From NCBI RefSeq assembly GCF_030269925.1, contig NC_085121.1, positions 13,719,501 to 13,783,500 of the forward strand: DNA of 64,000 nt, written 5' to 3'. This document shows, in pieces, positions 26,201 through 36,200 of this stretch. The translations under genes were made by a program, and so were the position numbers. The notes beneath the pieces are model-generated. The model saw only the letters and a list, made by a program, of their open reading frames with translations, ran no database searches and was not told the DNA's origin. Position 1 is the first letter of the stretch. Each line of letters begins with the position of its first letter. The DNA is from Bombyx mori. Its lineage: Eukaryota > Arthropoda > Insecta > Lepidoptera > Bombycidae.

Positions 26201-29200
26201 ATCATCGCTATTTCAAAGCAGTTGAATGAACGTTCGATGCTGCAATGGTTCCACCTGAAATTAGCATCAAACGATTCGCGAGTTTCTCTGTCCAATTAGA
26301 CCAATACCAAATAAAACTCACCTGTTAATCTGTAATCTGTAAAATGTTTAGTTTTGGTATAACTATATTATTAACTAGTGAAAAGAATAGATCTTTATTT
26401 AGACAACGGGACAACAATCTATATAAATAAAAATGAATAGCTGTTCGTTAGTCTCGCTGAAACTCGAGAACGGCTGGACCGATTTGGCTAATTTTGGTCC
26501 TTCATTATTTGTTGAAGTCCAGAGAAGGTTTAAAAGGAAGACAAATATGAAAATTGGAATTAAATAAAGTTTAGGTCTTTTATTTATCGCTTGAGGCACT
26601 ACGAAGTCTGCCGGGTCAGCTAGTATATAATAGATATAGGAAGAAAATATGAACACACTCTCATAGGAAAAGAAATATTTTTCTAATGGTATCATTCTTT
26701 AATTTTATATACCTTATACGATATTATTATCAGAGCAAATGGTCAAACGAGTTCACAGCTTTCGACCTGATTTGAAACGGTTACCGGAATCCAGGTACAG
26801 AATAGATTGTAAGGCTATTTTCCGCCTTTAAACTGATATTGTTTTTTGCTTAGATACGTGGACGAGCGCACAGCCCACCTGGTGTTAAGTGGTTACTGGA
26901 GCCCATAGACATATACAAAGTAAATGCGCCACCCACCTTGAGATATAAGTTCTAAGGTCTCAGTATAGTTACAACGGCTGCCCCACCCTTCAACCCGAAA
27001 TGCATTACTGCTTCACGGCAGAAATAGGCAGGGTGGTGGTACCTACGCGTGCGGACTCAGAAGAAGCCAGTATCGAGCGATGCTACTGTGCCAGAGTTCG
27101 AATCTCGCAGTCAAGTAGCAATTCCTTTAACAAAATACATATTATGTTCAGTAAAAACTCTTCATTCCCAGGGTATATGCTCCGTAAACATGCCGCGCAT
27201 ACAGAACCCGTTAATGTGGAATGATAATTTACATATATGGGATATTCGGTCGGATATTGGAATCCGGCATATTAGAATCCTTCATCAATGTGTATGTACC
27301 GGTGTACTGATTAGATGCGCGAATAGTGAAAACGCAAATGAAGAAAGCGCGAATAAGGAGCTTCTACTGCACTTAGCTCGTGTTCACAAATAGTTTATTA
27401 TATGAAGAAGAAATAACATCATGTAATAAAAAACAAAACTGTCAAACAAAATAATAATTTTCGTAAATGCTGATAGAAGTTTTTTTTTTCGTGATAGAAT
27501 GTAAAGGCTTCTCGGTAATAAGGGCCTTCGTTTAGATTGAGGTTTGGCCTTGCAAAAGGAGACTGTCATGGACTAAAATATTTTTCTTTCCGTTTTCAGG
27601 GGTGAAAAGTTGTACGTGACGGCGGACAAACGTGGCGATAAGGGAGGTTGTAAGCGACCTCTTTGCTGGACCCTGTTGGCGCTTGTTGTGGCCGCTATTG
27701 TTGCACTAATAGTACTGGCAGCCAGTAAGTTATTTTTGAGCTTCATCAGTAGTTCACTTAATATTATATTAGCTTTCGTTGAATTTATTTTAATTAAAAA
27801 ATCTTCTAAACTGCTAGTCCTGACCATTTTATTTATTTATTATTTTACCACGATTAACAAACACAAGACATTAAATTCTAGGCCTACAGAATCTATAGTT
27901 TTTTTTTATTGCTTAGATGAGTGGACGAGCTCACAGCCCACCTGGTGTTAAGTGGTTACTGGAGCCCATAGACATCCACCAAATGCGCCACCCATCTTGA
28001 GATATAAGTTCTAAGGTCGCAAGTATTGTTACAACGGCTGCCCCACCCTTCAAACCGAAACGGATTACTGCTTCACGGCAGAAATAGTAAGGGTGGTGGT
28101 ACCCACCCGCGCGGACTCACAAGAGGTCCTACCACCAGTAAATTGTATGGTTTTTACGATAAAAAAAATTACGGACTTTTAACTTCTAAATTTCGATGTG
28201 TGACATTAATAAGCGCTTTTTTTTTAGCTTTGAATAATTAGAATTTTTCGTTTCTGTTACAGCCGGAATAGGATTTTCGAATTCTGCACTGGAAAATCAT
28301 CTCGAACAAAATACATCGATTAGTTCAGCGCGAGCTCTGGGCGGCCTCACCATACCTATAGCGGCAGAAGAGACAAACGACACTGAATTACACGGTAACA
28401 ACACAAATCCAATACATCATTTAACAAGAACATCTTTTTGACAGACTTTTATTAGTTTGACCCGCATAAACATTTAGATATGTGACGGGTAGCCATCATA
28501 GTAAAACGCAAGATGACAAAACTCTATTCTTCTAACGTATACGGAAAAACACTACTAATCTATCCTACAACTAACCTCCTACGTGACGGAAACAGCTACC
28601 AGACATTGCATGCTATCCCCAGAAAACATATATGTAACGCGTCCGCTAAATTTTAATTATGGTGCAATATTACAGTACTATTTGTCGGGTTGATAATATG
28701 TAAAAACTCAGTAAAATAAACAGTAAAGAGTCTGCTCTTTATCTTTTCAGATAATAACGTGATGAATGAGGAGCCGTCTAGTGATGCAGAACCAACACCA
28801 GAGCCAGAACCGGCAATCAACGACGTACAGTCAAGAGACGCAGTACCGACCCCAGAGCCAGAGCCCCAGCCAGATACATCAATAAACCAGGAACCGTCTA
28901 GAGAAGCAGTGCCAACACCAGAGCCGGAACCATCAATAAGTGAGGAACCGTCTAGGGAAGCAATGCCAACACCAGAACCAGAGCCAGTAATAAGCCAGGA
29001 GGCGTCTAGAGAAGCAGTACCAACACCAGAGCCGGAACCATCAATAAGCGAGGAACCATCTAGGGAAGCAATGCCAACACCAGAACCGGAGCCATCAATA
29101 AGCCAGGAACCATCCAGAGAATCAATGCCCACACCGGAGCCGGAGCCACCAATAAGCCAGGGACCATCCAAAGAAGCAGTACCATCATCAGAACCAGAGA

Positions 29201-31929
29201 CACCAATAAACCATGAACCATCCAGGGAATCAATGCCAACACCAGAGCCAGAACCAGCGATAAACCAGGAGGCGTCTACAGAAGCAGTACCAACACCAGA
29301 GCCGAACCCATCAATAAACCAGGGGTCATATAGTAATGCAGAACCAACACCAGAGCCAGAACCGGCAATAAACGAAGTAGCATCCAAAGATGCAGTCACA
29401 ACACCAGAGCCCGAGCCATCAATAAACCAGGAACAATCTATAAAAATGACACCGACAGTAGAGCAAGACTTATTAATTCATCAGGAACCATTTAAAGAGG
29501 CGGTGCAAACAACTGAACAACAACCATCAATAAACGAGGAAGAAACAACAGAGCCACATTTCCCAATTAACCAAGAACCATCTAGAGACATTACACTAAC
29601 GATCGAGCCAGAATCATCAGCAAACCATGAAACATCTAAGGACGTAGAATCTGTAAACAAGGGAGAATCTAGTGAAACAACAACAACAGTATTTGAACCT
29701 ACAATAAACCATGAATCATCTAGTGAAATGGTACCGACACTGGAGCCAAAAACATCAATAAACGAAGTGCGATCTGAACAAACAGTGCCGGATCCAGAAA
29801 CATCATTAAACAAAATATCTTCAAATGAAATGGTGCCTACAACAGTGACACAATTAGAATTAAGCCAGGGACCAACTAGAGACGTAGTGACAACATTAAG
29901 GCCGGATATGTCAATGAATGATGAACAGCCTATAGAAATTGCACAAAAAATAGAGCCAGAAACGTCAATAAATCACGAATTATCTAGAGGAATGCCACAC
30001 ATAATAGAGTCAGAACCGACAATAGATCTAGAGTCAATCATAGAGCCAGAGCCGACGATAGAGCCAGAACCGACAATAGAGACAGAGCCAACGATAGAAA
30101 CAGAGCCGACAATAGAAACAGAGTCGACGATAGACAAAGAACCATCAATAAACCAGGTGCTATTGAGTGAAATGACTCCAACATCGGACCCAGAAACAGT
30201 AAAAGAGAGAGAAATGACACCGGTAATAAGCCCAGAACTGACAATAAACCAAGAAAAATCTAGAGAAATGATATCGACTATAGAGCCAGAGCGATCAATA
30301 AACTTTGAAAAGACAACAGAGTTCCAACTATCAACAAATGAGAAAGAATCCCGTGAAATGACACCAACATTAACACCTCAATTAAACAATGAAGATGTAA
30401 CAAGAACACAATCGATGGAAAATCAAGAACAACCTGGGGAAGCCGAACCAGTAATAGACCTAAAAACATCTATAACTCACGAATTAGATACAAAAACGAT
30501 TTCAACAACCGAGCCCCAATTATCAACAGACCGCGAAGAACACGTAGAACCACCATCATCAACAAATCAAGAACGTTCTAGAGAAATGGCACCAGAAACA
30601 GCACAGCGATCAGTTAAGGTGGTAGAAGTAACCAAAGTTCAGTCACCAATAAACCAGGAACAATTTAGAGAACCCGCACAAACAATAGAGCCCGAACCGC
30701 CAACAAACGCTGAAGAAACAACAGAGCAACTACTATCAGTGAACCAGGAACCGTTTGGAGAAACGATCCCGACCATAGAACCAGAACCAATTGATAATGA
30801 AGAAACTACAGAACAACCATCGTCGATAAATCACGCATCCAAAGATATTGTATTAACATCTGAAGCAGAACTAGCAAACCAAGAACGATCGAGAGAACAA
30901 CCGAACTTTTCCATTGACCAGAAAAACACAACTGAACTAGAATCACCGATTAATCAAACAGAAACAACAGAACCACAATTTTCAGTAAGCAAACAGCCAT
31001 CTGGAGAAATTTCAGCAATACCAGAGTCAGTTTCATCCGTAAATCAGGAACATACAACAGAACCTCAATCATCAATGGATCAAGAACCATCTAACGAAAT
31101 TTCAGCAACAACAAAGTCACAATCATCAATAGACCAAGAAGAAACAACTGAGCAACAAATATCAGCAAACCAGGAAGAGATAAATGACGAAGATTTCTTA
31201 GTGAATTCTGATGAAGAAAATAGCCCAGGCTCGTCGGCAAACGAAGTAGAAACAATAGAAACGGATTCCTCATTAAATGAGCAAAAAGTTAAAGAAACAA
31301 CAACAGAATCTCAGTCATCATACAAACAAGACCTATCTACAGAAACGTCATCAACAACAGAGCTACAACCATCAGAACAAAAGGAAGAAACAGATGATCA
31401 ACACTCATCAACAAACCAAGTTGAAACAACAGAACTAGAAACATCAGTAAATCAAGAACAAGAACCAGACCTGGCATTGACTGTGGAACCGCTGCCATCT
31501 GAAATCCAAGAAGAAACTACAGAGTCACATTCGTCAGCAAACCAGGAAACATCCAAAGAAATATCTTCAACAACAGAATCACAATCTATTGTGAGCCAAG
31601 AACCATCTGTAGATGTGTCTTTAACCGTGGGGCCACTGACAACCACAATCCGAGAAGAATCAACAGAAGAACCTAAAATATCTAAGGAGGTATCACTGAG
31701 AAACAATACGGACAATAATGTAGAGCTAACGGCAGAAAAACCAAGCGAAAACGAACGATCGAGTAAAATACCACAAATACAAATTTACGAAGTGAGGCCC
31801 ACAGACTTACCTGAAATTTTCTCGCCGGCAACAATGCACCCGCCAATAAAGTCGCCCAGCTTTTCAAACGATCGCGAACCTACATCAACAGGACTACCAT
31901 TTTTGGAAGACATGAATGATATTTATTAG
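17259..31929 (+). CDS. Single-pass membrane protein with long Glu/Pro/Thr/Ser-rich repeat ectodomain
   Basis: Joined exons: 17259-17584, 27600-27724, 28263-28394 and 28751-31929. All introns have GT/AG borders, and the sum is 3762 nt, i.e. 1253 aa plus stop. Residues 1-131 are hydrophilic, Pro/Ser/Asn-rich, ending in a Cys- and Lys/Arg-rich segment. About 132-151 is one membrane helix (CWTLLALVVAAIVALIVLAA); positive charges before it suggest N-inside, type II. The rest has almost no cysteine and begins with 18-residue repeats of the PTPEPEPSISEEPSREAM kind, then drifts into Glu/Thr/Ser-rich repeats up to a Pro-rich end. Such ectodomains are typical of mucin-like or matrix-linking surface proteins. 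I do not recognise the gene; orthologues probably keep the region around the membrane helix. No signal peptide, no other domain seen. Intron 1 is 10 kb and full of transposons. Confidence 0.8.
17668..17874 (+). mobile_element. Non-autonomous Helitron in intron 1
   Basis: TCTATACTTAATATAATATT start, 'ctactggaccgatttgaaaa' inside, GGGCGGGTCGCTAG end, with a long T run in the middle. It lies 84 bp after the first coding exon. Confidence 0.75.
17875..18676. other. Intron sequence, no feature
   Basis: Part of the 10-kb first intron. No exon or repeat seen. Confidence 0.45.
18677..19000 (-). pseudogene. RTE/BovB-like reverse transcriptase C-terminal remnant
   Basis: The reverse strand carries the C-terminal pattern of RTE-type LINE proteins (R-R-x-GWYRHVMRR-like, then RGRPKKxWxDCV-like, then a CCADxR-like end), broken by frameshifts. 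A better preserved plus-strand copy is at 35205-35500. Confidence 0.7.
19001..20228. other. Intron sequence, no feature
   Basis: AT-rich with a short (AT)n run near 19517-19530. An 82-codon frame at 19800-20048 has no domain. Confidence 0.45.
20229..20649 (-). mobile_element. Non-autonomous Helitron (reverse), third subtype
   Basis: Reverse complement starts TCTATATATTAATACGTGAA and ends CGACTACTGCGGGACCTCTAG. Its 3' end differs from the GGGTCGCTAG and GGGTCAGCTAG types, so it is a separate subfamily. Confidence 0.75.
20650..22230. other. Intron sequence, no feature
   Basis: Small frames at 21149-21364 (+) and 21578-21763 (-) show no domain. Around 21360-21500 there are many 'tcgat' words, but no clear repeat unit. 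Confidence 0.4.
22231..22462 (+). repeat. Bm1-type SINE, 5'-truncated
   Basis: Runs from the middle of the SINE to its A-rich tail (22443-22460), plus orientation. Confidence 0.85.
22495..22747 (-). mobile_element. Non-autonomous Helitron (reverse), GGGTCAGCTAG type
   Basis: Reverse complement: A|TCTATATATATAAAAATG ... CTGCCGGGTCAGCTAG. Only about 30 bp separate it from the SINE before it. Confidence 0.8.
22748..24599. other. Intron sequence, no feature
   Basis: 1.85 kb of AT-rich sequence in which I see no exon, RNA or repeat. Confidence 0.45.
24600..24905 (+). repeat. LINE tail, diverged member of the 'cgacccactgag' family
   Basis: gatcggaaacgcgacccgct and 'gctcagcgggctgatgaat' correspond to blocks of the family at 9231, but with other flanking text, so it may be a related family. 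Confidence 0.55.
25018..25125 (+). repeat. LINE tail fragment
   Basis: gagaagatccagcgagaaac and 'tcagtgggttctgtct' place it in the same family as 9231. Confidence 0.6.
25321..25465. mobile_element. Hairpin MITE, copy 1
   Basis: A perfect 25-bp inverted repeat (25363-25387 and 25412-25436) with a 24-bp loop. The outer left arm (tgcgcttagtg...) matches copies at 34566 and 34763; the outer right arm is lost. Confidence 0.7.
25866..26165 (-). repeat. LINE tail, reverse copy
   Basis: Reverse complement of the 41880-42245 copy in the same block order (caccggtcacc, cgtcgcttgcgacgaagg, 'cagcccactgagtttctcgc'). Confidence 0.7.
26418..26623 (+). mobile_element. Non-autonomous Helitron, GGGTCAGCTAG type
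   Basis: A|TCTATATAAATAAAAATGAA ... CTGCCGGGTCAGCTAG|T. It is the shortest, cleanest copy of this subtype here and gives its exact borders. Confidence 0.85.
26829..27066 (-). repeat. Bm1-type SINE, 5'-truncated
   Basis: Body from gcttagatacgtggacgagc to 'gcgtgcggactca', reverse orientation, within intron 1. Confidence 0.85.
27067..27599. other. End of intron 1
   Basis: Leads into the polypyrimidine tract and acceptor TTTTCAG before exon 2. The open frames here are not exons. Confidence 0.5.
27898..28142 (-). repeat. Bm1-type SINE in intron 2
   Basis: Poly-T at 27900-27908 and body up to 'cctaccaccagta'. It makes up almost half of the 538-bp intron 2. Confidence 0.85.
28792..29450 (+). repeat. 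54-bp in-frame tandem repeat inside exon 4
   Basis: About twelve units of 54 bp, each coding for 18 residues of the type PTPEPEPSISEEPSREAM; the second unit has four extra residues. Because the unit is a multiple of three, unit gain or loss keeps the frame. The bias of the array also leaves a long, meaningless open frame on the opposite strand (28653-29399). Confidence 0.85.
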
Positions 31930-31947
31930 GATAATCCGATTAGAATT

Positions 31948-31953
31948 AATAAA
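31948..31953 (+). terminator. Candidate polyadenylation signal
   Basis: AATAAA 19 bp after the stop codon of the membrane-protein gene. Other AT-rich signals follow up to about 32970, so the real 3' end is uncertain. Confidence 0.4.
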
Positions 31954-33273
31954 ATTTGAAAGAATTTCATCTAACTGAGAGCTTAATATAGTCTATTAAA
32001 CATCCTTAGTTAAAGAAAGATTGCGATGGTTATTCTTTAACTTTAGACATATTATTATAAATAACTGGGATTCAATCATTGTCTGGAAAGCTCTGAATTT
32101 TAACAAACATTACATTGTAGTTAAAATAAGTGTATATAGTGCTATTTTAGATTACTGTGATGTATGCGATAGCTGTATATCAATGTGGACCAAATAATCA
32201 GTAATAATTCAATATTATTGCAAAGGTAACAGTTTTTTCTAATACCTAATGAAACGAATTATATATTTTTCAACAACATTTAAATTTAAATCATTCATAG
32301 ATTTTCATATTGACTAGTCAAACTAGAAAAAGTCAAGAATTTAGATATAGATAAAACACCATATTAGCGATGATTTATTTATCAAACTCAAATACTTTAT
32401 GTATAAATGAGTCGGAGTAGTTTGTACATTGTCTCATTTCGTTTTTTACTGCATACTTGCAAAGGTTAGTAATCATAATTTATAAGTCTTGTAGGGTAAC
32501 AAACCAATCTTGGCTGAGAAAAAAATAAAACCTCGTAATGACTTTTCGACAAATCAACAGTGAACAAAGACAAGACTATGAAGAAGAGTTATAATGTCTT
32601 GCTCATTTGACATGATTTGATATTTCTTGTACGATTTACAAAATTACCCATTATGATTGTTACCACTATAAAAAGTTGCATTATATTAAACTAATCATTG
32701 GATGACTTTACCAAACAAAATGTGTCCCTTTTTTTAAATTCAGTACCTACTAATTACATATAATGCAATATCTTTAATATTTTGTAGATACACATTTGTG
32801 ATGAGAATTTGAATGTTCTGCCATTCTGTTGTGATATGCTGCACACATTCATCCCGTTTGTGCTTAGTGAGGTCTGATTTGTAAAGTAATATTATAATTA
32901 ATTTAGTATTTGTTAATTAAGACATATTATTTGTATAAATGTTTGACCTTGTAAAGAATTATGTTGTGAATAATTAAAGTTAATTTTAATTAAATTTCGT
33001 TTTATTCAACATCTTCTTTGCTTCAAACATGTACGCAATATAAAACCAATAAACGTGCCAAATGACTAGTGAAACTTCGATGATACAGTTCATTTTATTA
33101 TTAAAGAAAATTGGTATTTCGTTTTAGGAATTATGAACACAAAATAAACACATGCTACAATTAAGTACTCAACAAGTTTTATTTGAACACATGTTAAAAT
33201 TAATTAACTGGATATTCTTTTGTTATACAAAGTAGTAACTACCGTTTAATATAAAGCATCATATGCATATCTT
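31954..33273. other. 3' UTR / intergenic stretch between convergent genes
   Basis: AT-rich, no repeat recognised. It separates the 3' ends of the membrane-protein gene (+) and the zinc-finger gene (-). Confidence 0.5.
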
Positions 33274-36200
33274 TTAAATTTTTGGTTGTGGTGTAATATT
33301 GGCTATTTCTTCTGCGGCTATCTGTTCGAATTTCATTTGAGCACATAAACAGCCTTCGCCGCTTCCGTTGACTATACATTCACCAAGCATTTCCCTGCAA
33401 CTATTAGGGATTTCAAATCTACTTGTCTGCTTTGCATCCATTACTTCTGGCATTACTATATCGCATATATCAAGCACTTTTATAGCTCCATTCACTACTT
33501 TAATAGTTCTATTTTCTAAATCAGTCATTGTTGTTGAAATCGTGTTTTGTAAACAAGTTTTGAGTTTCGTATCTTTAACTTCGTCAACTTTAGAACATTC
33601 GCAGCCATCACAGAAGTTTTCGCTCACGTTTTTCTCGCGGTCTAGTGATTTTGTCCAGCTATTCGCATCTGATTGGGGAGCTGGATCATCATAGCCCTCG
33701 CCAATTCTCCGGCTCATTTGTTCACATAAACATTCTCGGCCTTCAGACTCGAGTAAACAACCGCCCAATATCGTCTTACAACTACTTACGTCTTCCATAA
33801 CGTCTACATCAGAAACGCTGTGATCAATAGCTTCTTTATCCGAAGAAAAACTTTGAGATGCCGGTTTATTGTTATCAAAATTACTTTTACACATAATTAC
33901 ATGTTCGTTGTAATAAATTTGGAATACAATTTGACCACAATTCGTGCATAAGGTAGTTTCTGAAAAAGAAAAATAACATGACATAATAATATCTGACGTA
34001 CGTATTCGCGAAATAGATTTAATTTGTATTTTATTAAATTACTATGCTTACGTAGACTTTCCTCCTCAACTAATGGTTCGGTTATAGATTTTGTATCTGT
34101 AGTTATGATTTCCAATTTACTTCCTAAAATCAATTGAAAATTAGTTTTTATTTTCCATTTTAAATGAAGGGAAGGGAATTTCTGGCCCTCCTATTATTCA
34201 AATAACACATGTCACAATTTCTATTATATATCAAACATCGAATCAGAATGAATGAATGTTTCGCGGCAGAAAAGGACAAGTGGTACCCACTATTGCAGGA
34301 TATCAAACTACCCTTACCATAATCAAGGGATTTTGTTATGTAATCCATGTTAACTTCATACACTTACTGTGAGTTTCCTGATGTCTTTTCCTAGCATAAT
34401 CGGTAGCAAATTTCTTTTTGCAGTTCGTTACATCGCAGTACAGCCAATTATCAGGCTCGTGGGTTCTGAGGTGAGCTTTCAGGTGATGTGATTGTATAAA
34501 ACCTAAAAATTAAGATAAGAAAGGCATTCCGAAAAATACGCTGTAGGATTTTTTAAATAAATCAGTGTGCTTAGTGCGAGTTTTACAACGTTCTCGATAG
34601 CGTAAAAGTTAACTCAAATTTGTGTGGACTTGTAAAGCTTACCGCTAGGGGCGCTGTTCCAAATGCATACAAATTTGAGCTAACTTTGACGCTATCGAGG
34701 ACGTTATATATCGAGGTTATTAGCTAATCACAGAAAATGTTTTTTTTTTCACCTTTTATCAGTGTGCTTAGTGCTAGTTTTTTAACGTTCTCGATAGCGT
34801 AAAAGTTAGCTCATATTTGTATGGAATGAGATCGATTGCGTGCGTTTGCCGCTAGGGGCGCTGTTCCAACTCCATACAAAATTGAGTTAACTTTTACGCT
34901 ATCGAGAACGTTAAGAAACTTGCACTAAGCACACAGATCAGTGATCGCGGACAGACTTCACGTTGCGAGATATTGTTGTTTACAATTTTAAATTGTATTT
35001 AGCTTTATCTTCGAGTCATTATTTTCTCTTGTAATTAGATTACTTTAACAGATAACTTTACTTTCTTTTTAAATATCAACGCTTGATTTTGTCTTCGGGT
35101 TCTAGTCGCTGATCCCGAGTGAAACATGATGAGTGGGAACCGGATTTATTCACAATACGTCGTGACGGGAGTCTCAATTTTTTTTTGTAAATTGGTTCAG
35201 TCTTAGATGCGGAATGAATATGTTAGAGAAAGTCTGAAAGTGGCACCTGTGACAGAGAAGCTGTGAAGTGCGCGTTTGGGATGGTATGGACATGTGATGA
35301 GACGAAATGAAAATGAGGTTGGCAAGAGAATGTTAACTATGAATATGGAAGGATATAGAGGAAGAGGTAAACTTAAGAAGAAATGGATAGATTGCGTGAA
35401 AGACGATATGGGTAAGAAGGGAGTGAGCGAAGAAATGGTATATGATAGAGGAGTATGGAAGGAGAAAACATGTTGCGCCGACCCCAGGTGACTGGGAGCA
35501 GGGCAGAATAATGATGATGAATGAGGTTTCAGTCTTAGATACATTTTTTTTCATACATAAAATCTTATCTTTTGACTGTAATATTTCACCGAGTCACGAC
35601 TTTTTTTTCGAACGTAAAACACGCATGGTATCATTGCTTGAGCGCGCTCATTAGGTACTACTACTTAGGCCTTATTCCATCTATTTGACGATTTATTGAT
35701 AAAATTTATAGTCTAATTAACCTGGGCATGAATATTTTGGCCTGAAGTTATCGCCAGCTTTGCGAAACTTACCTTTCCCGCATATACTACAGAAGTGCGG
35801 CTTCTCATTTTTGTGCGTCAGCTCATGGTGCTTTAAATGATGTGGAAAATTGAAAGTCTTACGACATCCATTAACGCTGCACTTGTATCGCCTCTCCGAT
35901 TCAGGTCTGTGAATCTTCAAGTGAGTTCGAAGAGCCGGTTTGCTGCTAAATGATGCGCCGCATTCCTCACAAATAAATGTACCTACAAGCAGTGGTGGAT
36001 TTACACTAAGGGCAGTCGGGGCAAGTACCCAGGGCGGCAATTTTTTTAGGGCGGCTAAATTTTGAAAGTGAAAAAATATTTTTTTTTTTAGTCTTGTCAA
36101 GATTGCTCAATATAATCAATTAATCCTATAATTAATAAATTTCTGTTTAATTGGTAATTCAAGAAATTCAATTCATCCATTATGTAAATTCATTTGCATA

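Noticed and set aside
28653..29399. 248-codon minus-strand frame rich in Gly, Ser and Val, antisense to exon 4
   Set aside because: It mirrors the 54-bp repeat of the real exon; the repeat unit has no stop on that strand. No domain or splice logic of its own.
34180..34320. Weak Bm1-like words (cgcggcagaaa, gtggtaccc)
   Set aside because: Too short and diverged to separate from chance; not listed as a copy.
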